Counted from the stretch's first letter, positions 7,377-15,860 are shown. The stretch is 64,000 nt of DNA from Microbacterium sp. 1S1 (GCF_008271365.1 NZ_CP043430.1:3100001-3164000); one strand, 5' to 3'. The notes: a model not told the origin generated them from the letters alone. Numbers and translations are program-made.

Positions 7377-9488
7377 ATGTCGCGCTTGTCGGACCTGCTG
7401 CGCACCGTCAATCAACTCGATCCGCAGCTCGCTAAGGACCTCGACAGCGAGATCCAGCCACTCCAGAAGCGTCTACCGTTCGGGCTCAACTTCGAGCGTC
7501 ATGCGCCGGAGGCGGTGGAGCTTCCCGCGCACAAGATTCGCAAGATGAGCAAGGTTCGAGTGCTCCCTCCGAGAGGGGTGACGGGGCACGGCGACCAGCG
7601 CATCTGGACTGTCGATGGAATCAACGGAGAGACCGCCGACATCTCGACGCCGAACGGCGCGAAGATCGAGGCCGCCTCGGTGGCATTGGATGACCTGGTT
7701 CTCGTGGCCGAATTCCGTGACCGCATCTACCCCGGCCTGCGCCCCGACGGGACCATCGAGCGCGGCGGCAATAAGCCGTTCCATACGGTCATCAATGGCG
7801 AGAACTTCCACGTCCTGGAGCAGCTCACGTTCACGCACGAGAAGTCCGTGGATGCGATCTACATCGACCCGCCCTACAACACAGGATCGCGCGACTGGAA
7901 GTACAACAACGATTACGTCGAGGGCGACGACCTGTACCGGCATTCGAAGTGGCTGGCGTTCATGGAGCGGAGGCTGAAGCTCGCCAAGCGGCTCCTGAAG
8001 CCCGCGAGCTCCGTGTTGATAGTCACGATCGACGAGAAGGAGTACTTGCGCCTTGGCCTGCTACTGGAGCAGACGTTTCCCGAAGCGCGTATCCAGATGG
8101 TGACGAGCGTCATCAGTAGTCAAGGCTCAGTGCGTGACGGAATGTTCAGTCGGTCTGACGAATACATCTTCTTCGTGTTCATGGGGCAGATGGCAGCCGC
8201 CCGCACGACTGACGACATGCTGAACGAAGGCCAATCCGAGAGCAAGTCTCAGGTGTGGTTTCAATACGTTCGGACTGGCAAGGGGAACTTGAGGGCAGAC
8301 TCGCCCAACTTGTTCTTCCCGATTTTTGTAGAGGAAGCAACCGGACGCATTGTTCGGGTAGGGGCGCCGATTCCGCTTGGGACGAGTGTCGAGACGGTGC
8401 CAGTCCCAGCGGGTGAGGTCGCGGTATGGCCGAAGACCGCCACGGGCGCGGAAGCTCGCTGGCGCACAGGGGTCGAGGTCGCGCGACGGCGGGTCGAGAA
8501 AGGGCTGATCAGAGCCACCAAGTCCCAGCGACGGGGACGAGGCTACTCGATCATGACGGTGAACCAGGGCACCGAGGATCAGATCGAAAAGGGCGAACTC
8601 AGTGTGACCGGCCGCAACCCTTTGACTGGCGCAGCCATCATAGACACGTCGATGGTGTCTCGTGATCGTGCAGCAAAGACAACTTGGAACAGGGTCTCTC
8701 ATAATGCGGGATGGCATGGCTCGAAGCTCGTTGCGGGCCTTCTGCCGGGTCGTTCATTCCCATACCCGAAGAGCCTCTACGCAGTGGAGGATGCCCTGAG
8801 GTTCTTTCTATCCGACAAACCAAACGCGGTCATTCTCGACTTCTTCGCTGGTTCCGGGACGACAGCTCACGCTGTCATGCGCTTGAACAAGCAGGACGGC
8901 GGCCGCCGTCAGTGCATCTCGGTGACGAACAACGAAGTCTCGGCCGACGAACAGGCCGCTCTGCGCAGGAAGGGCGTGCGGCCTGGCGATCCCGAGTGGG
9001 AGAAGCTGGGCATCTGCGACTACATCACGAAGCCGCGCATCCGCGCCGCGATCACGGGCGAGACGCCCGACGGCGCCCCGATCAAGGGCGACTACAAGTT
9101 CGTCGACGAGTTCCCGATGGCTGAGGGGTTCGAGGAGAACGCCGCCTTCTTCACTCTGACGTACGAGTCGAAGTGGCTCGTCGGCGTGGACCGCGCGTTC
9201 GCGGCGATTGCTCCGATGCTGTGGCTACGCGCCGGTGCGGTCGGCTCTCGCATCGACTGGATCGAAGGCGGATGGGCGATCGCTGACAGCTACGGCATCC
9301 TTCGCGACCTTGACCAGGCCGCCGAGTTTGTCGAGGCACTGCGCGGGAAAGGCGGCATTCGGATCGTGTACGTCGTCACGGACGACGAGGGGCGGTACCA
9401 GCAGGTCGCCGACGAGATCCGCGGCGTCGAAACCGTCCGCCTATATGAAGACTACCTCCGCAACTGCGAGATGACGGGGGACTTCTGA
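7377..9488 (+). CDS. mod: Type III restriction-modification system, Mod methyltransferase subunit
   Basis: A 703-residue beta-class adenine-N6 methyltransferase. The catalytic motif IV DPPYNTG is at residues 164-170 and the S-adenosylmethionine motif I D-F-F-A-G-S-G-T-T at 488-496; this order (IV before I) and the long target-recognition region between them are those of Mod proteins. ATG 7377 is preceded by AGAAGGAG. The segment at about 8.08-8.82 kb, the presumed target-recognition domain, looks lower in GC than its surroundings, as is common for exchanged specificity domains. Its TGA overlaps the ATG of res by one base, so the subunits are coupled. Mod sets the specificity and protects host DNA. 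Confidence 0.93.
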   Translation: MSRLSDLLRTVNQLDPQLAKDLDSEIQPLQKRLPFGLNFERHAPEAVELPAHKIRKMSKVRVLPPRGVTGHGDQRIWTVDGINGETADISTPNGAKIEAASVALDDLVLVAEFRDRIYPGLRPDGTIERGGNKPFHTVINGENFHVLEQLTFTHEKSVDAIYIDPPYNTGSRDWKYNNDYVEGDDLYRHSKWLAFMERRLKLAKRLLKPASSVLIVTIDEKEYLRLGLLLEQTFPEARIQMVTSVISSQGSVRDGMFSRSDEYIFFVFMGQMAAARTTDDMLNEGQSESKSQVWFQYVRTGKGNLRADSPNLFFPIFVEEATGRIVRVGAPIPLGTSVETVPVPAGEVAVWPKTATGAEARWRTGVEVARRRVEKGLIRATKSQRRGRGYSIMTVNQGTEDQIEKGELSVTGRNPLTGAAIIDTSMVSRDRAAKTTWNRVSHNAGWHGSKLVAGLLPGRSFPYPKSLYAVEDALRFFLSDKPNAVILDFFAGSGTTAHAVMRLNKQDGGRRQCISVTNNEVSADEQAALRRKGVRPGDPEWEKLGICDYITKPRIRAAITGETPDGAPIKGDYKFVDEFPMAEGFEENAAFFTLTYESKWLVGVDRAFAAIAPMLWLRAGAVGSRIDWIEGGWAIADSYGILRDLDQAAEFVEALRGKGGIRIVYVVTDDEGRYQQVADEIRGVETVRLYEDYLRNCEMTGDF

Positions 9489-12040
9489 TGCGCTTCACGC
9501 TGAAGGACTACCAAGCAGACGCGGTCGGTGACACGCTGCGCGAACTGACCTCTGCGCGGGACTTCTACCGCAGCGCGAGCAGGCGAGTCTCGTCGGTGGC
9601 GCTGACGGCTACGACGGGCGCCGGTAAGACGGTCATGGCTGCGGCCGTGATCGAGTCGCTGTTCTGGGGCAGCGACGACTTCAGCATCGCGCCGGACCCC
9701 GGCGCCGTCGTGCTGTGGTTCAGCGACGACCCGGCGCTGAACCAGCAGACCAAGCATCGGCTGGAACAAGCGTCGGACCGCCTGCGCAACCGTCTCGTCA
9801 CGGTCGAGCACCCGTTCAGATACCAGAAACTCCAGTCGGGCAACGTCTACTTTCTGAACACCTCGAAGCTGTCGAAGAACAGCCTGCTCGTGCGGGGCCG
9901 CGACGACTCCAACACCCTGCCTGGCTTCGACTCGCATGCAGACACAGTGCCGTTCACGTTCTGGGACACCCTGCGGAACACGATCGAGGACAACGACCTC
10001 ACGCTCTACATGGTGCTTGACGAAGCACATCGGGGCATGGGCAAACGCCCGTCGGAGACGCCGACCATCGTGAAGCGCCTCATCAACGGCCACAATGACG
10101 TGCCGCCGGTGCCGATCGTCTGGGGCATCTCGGCGACTGTGCAGCGGTTCGAGGCTGCAATGAGCGAAGCCGAGGTGCAATCGAATCGTGTGCACCTCGC
10201 GACGGTGCAGGTGGACCCTGTGCGTATCCAGGAGTCGGGTCTACTGAAGGACGACATCGTGCTCGACTTTCCCGCGGAGACGGGTGATTTCAATACAGTG
10301 CTGCTGCGCCGGGGCGTCCGGAAGGTGAAAGGAATTTCTGCGGCCTGGACGGCGTACGCGAACGATCAGAACGAGGAGCCCGTCAGGCCCCTCATGGTGC
10401 TTCAGGTGCCGAACAAGCCGTCGCCGACGGAGGTCGCCTCGGCTATCGACGTGATCCGTGACGAGTGGCCTGAACTGGAGGCGGACGCGATCGCCCACGT
10501 CTTTGGCGAGCACACTGCGCAGACGTTCGGCTCGCACAGCGTGCCTTACATCTCCCCGGAGCGCGTGCAGGACGCCTCCTACGTCCGTGTGCTGCTTGCC
10601 AAGGACGCCATCAGCACGGGCTGGGACTGCCCGCGCGCTGAGGTCATGGTCTCGTTCCGCCCAGCGAGGGACGAGACGCACATCACGCAGCTTCTCGGCC
10701 GGATGATCCGTACACCGCTCGCCAGGCGTATCGAGGGCGACGACCTGCTCAACAGCGTCGAGTGCATCCTGCCGAAATTCAACAAGGCGACGGCCAGCCT
10801 CGTGCTGGAGCGGATCATGGGCAACGACCTGACCACGGGCGGCGGGACGGGACAGCGTGTCCTCGTCGACCCACAGGTCATGACGCCGAACCAGGCCGTC
10901 CCGGACGAGGTCTGGGAATTGTTCCAAGCCTTGCCTGCCGAGACACTGCCTCGCAAGCATGCGAACCCGATCAAGCGACTCACTTCGCTGGCACACGCGC
11001 TCGCGGCTGACCGGCTGCTAGCTGACGCGGGGAAGCTCGCCCACGAGCGCCTCCACGGTGTTCTGAACGGACTCTCGGCTCAGTATGCAAACGACCTGAC
11101 GAAGGCGCTCAAAGACGTTCAGACGGTTGCTGGCGGCACCGTTCGCGGACAAGCACGCCACGGGCTCCGCCAGGACGAGTCGTGGACGGAGTACGCGGAC
11201 GACCGCGCCATCCAGGACGCATATCGCACAGGCGCGCGGTCGATCACGCCAGACATCGCCCGTACCTACGTCGAACATCTCGCCGCGGACGCTGAGGACG
11301 AGGACGCCTACCGCGACGCGAACGTCCGAGTCGCAGCCCTCGCTATGCTGCCGCAGACCCGTCCCGCGCTCGATACCGAGGCCGACCGCATCGCACACGA
11401 GTGGCTCGGCAAGTACCGTGTCGCGATCAAAGACCTCTCCGAGTCAAGGCAGAGCCTCTACGCAGAGATCACCGCCATGAGCACGGACCCTCAGCTCATC
11501 TCAATGGCGTTGCCGAAGAACCGCCAGGAGGAGACGAAACGCGTCACCGGCGACTCCGAACAGCTCCTTGAACGACGGGCACTGCACTTGTTGGCCGACG
11601 ACGAGGGCATGTTCCCGGTCGGGAAGCTGAACCCCGACGAGATCGAGGTGCTGGACGCCGAGATGTCGAGGGGCGGGGCTCTGGCCTGGTATCGGAACCC
11701 AACAGGCGGCCGCGATTCGATGAGCATCGCCTACCAGGACCGTCACGGCGAATGGCGCACACTGCGCCCCGACTTCCTCTTCTTCGCCAACGGCGAAGAC
11801 GGAGTGCGAGCGAGCATCGTGGATCCCCACGGCCACTGGCTCCCGGACGCGGCGTGGAAGCTACACGGCATGGCGAGGTTCGCCGAGGCCTACGGGGACC
11901 AGTTCCACAGGATTGAGGCAATCAGCCGGATAGACGGGAAGCTCAGAGTGCTCGACTTGAAGCTCGCCGACGTGCGCGCGAAGGTGCTGAACGAATCCGA
12001 CGCGCGGTTCGCCTACGACCGCGCCGCCGTGGACTATTGA
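9488..12040 (+). CDS. res: Type III restriction-modification system, Res helicase/nuclease subunit
   Basis: An 850-residue superfamily 2 DNA translocase: Walker A T-T-G-A-G-K-T at residues 42-48, DEAH box at 178-181, and a motif VI-like Q-L-L-G-R-M-I-R-T-P segment. The C-terminal region holds a possible nuclease core, R-P-D-F-L-F-F with D762 and then S-I-V-D-P-H-G with D779 and H781, where classic Res enzymes have PD-(D/E)xK. Expected to translocate along DNA after Mod recognises unmodified sites and then cleave. Start ATG 9488 is fixed by the one-base overlap with mod. The variant catalytic motif is discussed under findings. Confidence 0.9.
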   Translation: MRFTLKDYQADAVGDTLRELTSARDFYRSASRRVSSVALTATTGAGKTVMAAAVIESLFWGSDDFSIAPDPGAVVLWFSDDPALNQQTKHRLEQASDRLRNRLVTVEHPFRYQKLQSGNVYFLNTSKLSKNSLLVRGRDDSNTLPGFDSHADTVPFTFWDTLRNTIEDNDLTLYMVLDEAHRGMGKRPSETPTIVKRLINGHNDVPPVPIVWGISATVQRFEAAMSEAEVQSNRVHLATVQVDPVRIQESGLLKDDIVLDFPAETGDFNTVLLRRGVRKVKGISAAWTAYANDQNEEPVRPLMVLQVPNKPSPTEVASAIDVIRDEWPELEADAIAHVFGEHTAQTFGSHSVPYISPERVQDASYVRVLLAKDAISTGWDCPRAEVMVSFRPARDETHITQLLGRMIRTPLARRIEGDDLLNSVECILPKFNKATASLVLERIMGNDLTTGGGTGQRVLVDPQVMTPNQAVPDEVWELFQALPAETLPRKHANPIKRLTSLAHALAADRLLADAGKLAHERLHGVLNGLSAQYANDLTKALKDVQTVAGGTVRGQARHGLRQDESWTEYADDRAIQDAYRTGARSITPDIARTYVEHLAADAEDEDAYRDANVRVAALAMLPQTRPALDTEADRIAHEWLGKYRVAIKDLSESRQSLYAEITAMSTDPQLISMALPKNRQEETKRVTGDSEQLLERRALHLLADDEGMFPVGKLNPDEIEVLDAEMSRGGALAWYRNPTGGRDSMSIAYQDRHGEWRTLRPDFLFFANGEDGVRASIVDPHGHWLPDAAWKLHGMARFAEAYGDQFHRIEAISRIDGKLRVLDLKLADVRAKVLNESDARFAYDRAAVDY

Positions 12041-12143
12041 GCGCAGGATCGTCTGCCACTCGTAGTCGTTACTCACCGGCTGAGATCGCGAATCAATGTC
12101 GTTGGTAACCGAGAATCTCAACCACAGGGACGGGGCGTGAGCG

Positions 12144-12554
12144 ATGACAGATCCTGAGGCAACGCAGATGCCGATCTACAGTCAGGCGGAGGCATTCGCG
12201 AAGCGGCCTGGAATGTACATTGGACGGCCAATCCGAATCGACCGAGTGATGATCTTTCTGCACGGCTACGAGGTCGCGATCTTCCACGTCCGCTTGGCGC
12301 GCTTCCCCGAGATCGCCAAGGTGCACCAGTCGGGCGGTCCACTGTCACAGTTCCGCGCTCAGATGCGGGATGAAGGACGGTTGCGATGGGACAGCGTGGA
12401 GCTCACTGCGGTGGCCGAAGCAATCGGCTGGACAGGTGAAGAACCGCCCGTGCTAGATGATCTGACCGAAGAACAGCACCACGCCGCGATCTGGCGTCTT
12501 GTACCCCTGCTGGAGCGAATGTTTACATTGCCTGCTGCCGTCGTTGAATCTTGA
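12144..12554 (+). CDS. RPGMYIG-motif small protein, unknown function
   Basis: A 136-residue protein. Residues 21-27 read R-P-G-M-Y-I-G, the same string found near the N-terminus of GyrB/MutL-like GHKL ATPases, followed by a F-L-H-G-Y segment; the rest lacks the other GHKL motifs, so it is not an ATPase of that type. I recall this motif heading other small uncharacterised bacterial proteins in immunity and defence loci. ATG 12144 is used; an internal ATG at 12168 is possible. It follows res by 103 bp in the same direction and precedes the VbhA-like gene by 4 bp, so a common transcript is likely. Confidence 0.6.
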   Translation: MTDPEATQMPIYSQAEAFAKRPGMYIGRPIRIDRVMIFLHGYEVAIFHVRLARFPEIAKVHQSGGPLSQFRAQMRDEGRLRWDSVELTAVAEAIGWTGEEPPVLDDLTEEQHHAAIWRLVPLLERMFTLPAAVVES

Positions 12555-12558
12555 TGCG

Positions 12559-12759
12559 ATGAGCGAACCAAAAATTGAGAACGATCTCGCCCTAATCGAG
12601 AAGGCCCAGCAGCTCGCCGGACACTTCCCTGACGCCGACGCACTCGACCGCGCCCGCCGCATCCTCAACGGCAGCACCACCCCGGCCGAGGCATACGCCG
12701 AGCTGGACGAGAAGTACGGGTCGAACGTCGAGGACGGGCGAAAGAAGTACGTCCGATGA
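12559..12759 (+). CDS. VbhA-like antitoxin, orphan
   Basis: A 66-residue protein from ATG 12559. The C-terminal half, A-R-R-I-L-N-G-S-T-T-P-A-E-A-Y-A-E-L-D-E-K-Y-G in pattern, matches the VbhA family (antitoxins of Fic AMP-transferases). In VbhA the inhibitory helix carries (S/T)xxxE(G/N); the corresponding place here reads A-Q-Q-L-A-G, so the Ser and the Glu that block the Fic active site are replaced. No Fic gene (HPFxxGNGR) follows. It may be a remnant, an anti-toxin acting in trans, or a protein with another role. Confidence 0.5.
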   Translation: MSEPKIENDLALIEKAQQLAGHFPDADALDRARRILNGSTTPAEAYAELDEKYGSNVEDGRKKYVR

Positions 12760-12972
12760 CACGCCCTGCTCAGCGTCAGCGCCCTAACGCCTCCCGAGGT
12801 CGCGCGAGCACATTCTGACTGGCCCGAGCTGTTCGAGGGACTCAGCGCTGAGCAAGTAAACGCCGTGCGCACAGTGCTAAGCATCCGGCTGCGCAGCGGG
12901 CAGAACCTGGACTACGGCACAGTGCGAGAGCTTGCGGTCCACGCACAGACCTGCCCGTTAGTTCACGCGTAG
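12760..12972 (+). pseudogene. Degenerate gene remnant after the VbhA-like gene
   Basis: One frame over this stretch reads continuously to TAG 12972 (A-L-T-P-P-E-V-A-R-A-H-S-D-W-P-E-L-F-E-G-L and then a helical segment) but has no usable start codon, being cut by TGA at the end of the previous gene. It looks like a small helical antitoxin-like or Fic-associated protein that has lost its 5' end. ATG 12756 opens a different frame that stops after 21 codons. Confidence 0.35.
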
Positions 12973-13568
12973 CACGCCTGCCTCATCCCTTCGAAGGTGC
13001 GTCAGCCTCTTCCGGTGGAACGGAGAACTATGGGGTAACAGTTCTCGCCTGGGTATGTCACTTCCACCAGTAGACCACAATCCCCTGCTCGTTCGTCTCT
13101 TCATCCCCTTCCCTGATCAACCGTTTTTCTTCGCCTTCCGGCAGACAGAGATAAAACGGAGGCGGAGCGCGCAGCGCGCGCAATGTCGAGCGATATAAGC
13201 CCGTAGGGCGCGTTCGAGATTGTAGGAACGGAGTCGCGGGAGCCGACGTATTCTCGACAGCCGGAAAGGTCAAAGAAACAGAGCTTCTGCTGCGCCGTGT
13301 CAGCGGCTCCTTCGCGCGTTCGCGCGCTCGTCGTTTGGTTTTCCACGGGATCACCGGATGGGGAGTTCCGTGCCGTCGATCGGGGGGCGGTTGCAGGCGC
13401 CCGCGCCGCCGCACAACTCCATGCCGTAGAGGGCGTAGAACGCCTCCGGGTTGACGAAGTTCGCGTAGACGCCCGGGGCCCCTTCCGGCCTGCGAGAGAA
13501 CCAGCGTGTCGAGCTGGGCGTTGGTGTTGTGCCTCCCGTCCGTCACCGGTCGCGCCGCGACCCGCGTG
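12973..13568. other. Gene-poor stretch with a C-terminal gene remnant
   Basis: No intact gene is visible in these 600 bases. On the minus strand, 13351-13490 encodes what looks like the real C-terminus of a lost protein (residues read P-G-V-Y-A-N-F-V-N-P-E-A-F-Y-A-L-Y-G-M, then C-G-G-A-G-A-C before a TGA), frame-shifted from the sequence upstream of it. I cannot name the parent family. Confidence 0.35.
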
Positions 13569-13880
13569 TCAGCCGTTCTTCGCGGCCAGTCGGTCCGTCT
13601 CGCTGTCGTTCCGCCACCCGGCGGTCGCGCCGCCGTCGACGCTGTAGTTCTGTCCGGTCACCCAAGAGGACTCGTCGGAGGCCAGGTAGAGCGCCATGTA
13701 CGCGATGTCCTCGCCCGTGCCGGGGCGTTGAATGAGCGCGTTGCCGACCTGCCAGGCCTTGCCCTCCGCGTCCACCGCCTTGTCCGTCGCCGGGGTGCTG
13801 ACGATCGGCGCTTCCGACCCGCCGTAGTGCAGTGTGCCCATGGTGGACGACATCCATTCTCGGAATGACAACTCGGTCAC
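13569..13880 (-). pseudogene. Short-chain dehydrogenase, C-terminal fragment
   Basis: About 100 residues matching only the end of a short-chain dehydrogenase/reductase: [25 protein letters not shown] and Y-S-V-D-G-G-A-T are the classic C-terminal motifs. The Rossmann T-G-x-x-x-G-I-G and the catalytic Y-x-x-x-K are absent because the gene is cut upstream, where the DUF488 gene begins its tail 22 bp away. It is a broken gene. Confidence 0.75.
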
Positions 13881-13902
13881 ATCGGCGAGAGGCTCGCTAT
13901 GC

Positions 13903-14451
13903 CTACGGTTGCCCTTCCAGGTTAGTGGGCGGGTACCAGACCCGCTGCCCGTCCACCGACGCGAACGACGTGAGTGTGTGGGGTTTGGTGGAGGTGGCGC
14001 TCATGATGTCCTTCACAGAAATGTGGCGAACGAGCAGCGCATCCGCGATGAGAGACCGGTGGCAGCGCCACGGGACCGCTTCCGCGCACATGATCGCCAC
14101 AATCTTCTCTTTTGCTCGATCGATCAGACGGTCTATTCCACGCGCGAAGGGCTCGGTTTGCATGTAGTCGGCGTAGCTTCGGAAGCTTTTGTTGCGCCAG
14201 GCGCCGTTGATGCTCTCCACATTCACTGGGGTGTGGCGGAGACCGCCGAGTTCTTCCATCCGCGCATAGTGCAGGCCTGCGTGCGTCAGGCTTTCCTCAA
14301 GCGCCTGCGCGCCGAATTGCGGGTTATGTCGGGAGCCGGGAACCGTCCGCACATCGATGAGTTGTTGCACGCCGTTGTTTTCGAGCAGCGCTATGAACTC
14401 CTCGATCGGGTGTGTGGAGTGACCGATGGTGAACACTGTCGAGGGTTGCAT
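13903..14451 (-). CDS. DUF488 family protein
   Basis: A 182-residue protein beginning at ATG 14451 ([14 protein letters not shown] is the family N-terminus; AGGAG lies just upstream). The [14 protein letters not shown] block and [11 protein letters not shown] near residue 130 are DUF488 hallmarks. The biochemical role of the family is unsettled. A longer open frame to 14883 runs into the insertion sequence and is not real. The IS3 element ends only 30 bp upstream of this start and has probably separated it from its original promoter. Confidence 0.85.
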   Translation of the reverse strand: MQPSTVFTIGHSTHPIEEFIALLENNGVQQLIDVRTVPGSRHNPQFGAQALEESLTHAGLHYARMEELGGLRHTPVNVESINGAWRNKSFRSYADYMQTEPFARGIDRLIDRAKEKIVAIMCAEAVPWRCHRSLIADALLVRHISVKDIMSATSTKPHTLTSFASVDGQRVWYPPTNLEGQP

Positions 14452-14481
14452 CCTGCTCCTGAACGGTTGCGAGCGGTCGGT

Positions 14482-14505
14482 GGAGCCTGACCCGGTTTCC
14501 CGGAC
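14482..14505 (+). repeat. IS3 terminal inverted repeat, orfB side
   Basis: 24 bases beginning GGAGCCTGACCCGG, matching the reverse complement of 15721-15744 with one mismatch at position 11. Confidence 0.85.
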
Positions 14506-14521
14506 GGTTTCTCTGTGTTGA

Positions 14522-15385
14522 TCATGCCGCGGTTGCGGCGGGGTTGTGAAGTCGTTCGAACTCCACGGGGCTGAGGTTGCCGAGCGCGGTGTGCGGGCGG
14601 GTGGGGTTGTAGAAGCCCTCGATCCACTCGAATATCGCCGACGACAGCTCGGTCCGGGATGTCCAGGTTGAGCGGTCGAGGAGCTCGCGTTGCATCGTGG
14701 ACCAGAAGGACTCGATGAGCGCGTTATCGACCGATGAGGCGACTCGCCCCATCGAGCCGAGCAGTCCGGCTTGCCTGAGTCGGTGGCCGAAGAGCCACGA
14801 CGTGTGTTGCGCTCCTCGGTCGGCGTGGACCACGGTGCCAGGCTCGGGTCGGCGGCGCCAGCGAGCCATTTCGAGCGCGTCAACGACGATCTCCGCGGTG
14901 ATTCTGTCTGAGATCGACCAGCCGACGACGCGGCGGGAGAACGCGTCGATCACTGCGGCGCAGTAAACCCACCCGTCTTTCGCGCGATGCTGCGTGATGT
15001 CACAGAACCAGAGCCGGTTCGGCTCGTGCGCGCGGAACTGTCGCTTCACGAGGTCCTCGTGCGTCGCCGTGTCCGGCTTCCAGCCTCGTCGTTTGCGTCG
15101 ATGAGACACCCCGGTCAGGCCATCCAGGCGCATCACCCGGGCGACGCGCTTCTTGCCCACGTGGACACCGAGCCCGAGCCGCAGCTCGGCCAGCACCCGC
15201 GGGGCACCATAGGTGCCGCGCGAATCGCGGTGAACCCGCCGGATCGTCGCCGGGGGCGCCCTATCAGCGATCGTCCGCGGCGATGGCGGACGCGACGCCC
15301 ACTCGTAGTATCCCGAGGTCGACACCCTGAGGAACCGGCAGGCCACCGCGACGGGAACCCCATCCGCGGCAAGCTCCTGGACCAA
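14522..15385 (-). CDS. IS3-family transposase OrfB (DDE integrase core)
   Basis: About 287 residues if counted from a TTG at 15385; in vivo it is most likely made only as an OrfAB fusion by frameshifting. The catalytic triad is visible: D in L-W-F-C-D-I-T, D in V-V-H-A-D-R-G-A-Q-H, and E in D-N-A-L-I-E-S-F-W. The HTH_21-like segment S-T-S-G-Y-Y-E-W and the C-terminal N-P-T-R-P-H-T-A-L-G are normal for the family. No internal stop, so the protein looks intact. Confidence 0.93.
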   Translation of the reverse strand: MVQELAADGVPVAVACRFLRVSTSGYYEWASRPPSPRTIADRAPPATIRRVHRDSRGTYGAPRVLAELRLGLGVHVGKKRVARVMRLDGLTGVSHRRKRRGWKPDTATHEDLVKRQFRAHEPNRLWFCDITQHRAKDGWVYCAAVIDAFSRRVVGWSISDRITAEIVVDALEMARWRRRPEPGTVVHADRGAQHTSWLFGHRLRQAGLLGSMGRVASSVDNALIESFWSTMQRELLDRSTWTSRTELSSAIFEWIEGFYNPTRPHTALGNLSPVEFERLHNPAATAA

Positions 15386-15393
15386 CCGGAACC

Positions 15394-15678
15394 CTATTTT
15401 GGGAGTACGTTCTCCCGAGCGAGATAGGCGCTGGCGCGCTTGAGGATCTCATTCTCCATCTCCAGCACGCGGTTGCGGCGGCGCAGCTCGACCAGCTCCA
15501 TATGCTCGTCGGTCGTGATCCCGGCCTTGCGGCCGGAGTCGATCGCGTCGCGGTTTATCCAGTTCCGAAGGCACGACTCGCTGATCCCCAGATCACGAGC
15601 GGTCTGACCGACAGGGTTTCCCTGGGCGACCAGATCCAGGGCTCGACGCCGGAACTCCGGCGAGTGGGCAGCAGGCAT
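15394..15678 (-). CDS. IS3-family transposase OrfA
   Basis: A 94-residue helix-turn-helix protein starting at ATG 15678, which has GGAAGGAG 8 bases upstream (an open frame extends to 15705 without a better start). R-R-A-L-D-L-V-A-Q-G and L-G-I-S-E-S-C-L-R-N-W form the DNA-binding HTH, and E-L-R-R-R-N-R-V-L-E-M-E-N-E-I-L-K is the leucine-zipper segment used for dimerisation with OrfAB. Confidence 0.9.
   Translation of the reverse strand: MPAAHSPEFRRRALDLVAQGNPVGQTARDLGISESCLRNWINRDAIDSGRKAGITTDEHMELVELRRRNRVLEMENEILKRASAYLARENVLPK
15397..15403 (-). promoter_or_regulatory. Programmed -1 frameshift site (CCCAAAA)
   Basis: On the minus strand the orfA frame reads C-CCA-AAA immediately before its TAG stop (15394-15396). 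This is a canonical X-XXY-YYZ slippery heptamer, and shifting back one base enters the orfB frame (Lys-Ile-Gly-Phe-Arg-Leu-Val), giving the OrfAB transposase. Confidence 0.75.
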
Positions 15679-15720
15679 CTCACGGGCTCCTTCCGAGACG
15701 ATCATCGCCTCAACTCAGGT

Positions 15721-15744
15721 GTCCGGGAAACCGTGTCAGGCTCC
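15721..15744 (-). repeat. IS3 terminal inverted repeat, orfA side
   Basis: 24 bases ending GTCAGGCTCC on the plus strand, the mirror of 14482-14505. Confidence 0.85.
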
Positions 15745-15807
15745 CCCCACGCTCGGCGTTTGCGCAGGTCAGCGGCTCGTTCGCCCAGTGGGCACATCAA
15801 GCGATAG

Positions 15808-15858
15808 ACGCAAAGCCGACGTGATGAGGTCGTCGGTTCGATTCCCACAGGGGGCTCC
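15808..15858 (+). pseudogene. tRNA 3'-end-like fragment
   Basis: Contains a T-arm-like GGTTCGATTCC (15835-15845) preceded by GAGGTCGTC and followed by an acceptor-like AGGGGGCTCC. The T-stem has one mispair (C-C) and no 5' half of a tRNA is found upstream. With the strong hairpin right after it, this looks like the 3' end and terminator of a tRNA gene, as is left at attachment sites of integrative elements. The amino-acid identity cannot be told. Confidence 0.4.
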
Positions 15859-15860
15859 GG

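Larger units (their letters stand above)
14482..15744 (-). mobile_element. Intact IS3-family insertion sequence
   Basis: A 1263-bp element bounded by 24-bp imperfect inverted repeats (14482-14505 and 15721-15744, one mismatch, outer ends GGAGCCTGAC). It carries orfA and orfB on the minus strand joined by a -1 frameshift window. The DDE residues are all present, so it could be active. I see no convincing target-site duplication at the flanks, which may mean a rearrangement after insertion or that the exact ends differ by a base or two. Confidence 0.9.

Noticed and set aside
14452-14883. N-terminal extension of the DUF488 gene into the IS3 element
   Set aside because: The extra 144 residues are read from the IS end and from an antisense-like frame of orfB; the family start and Shine-Dalgarno are at 14451.
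15770-15858. A complete tRNA gene
   Set aside because: Only the 3' half looks like a tRNA; no acceptor 5' strand or D-arm is present upstream and the T-stem has a mispair.
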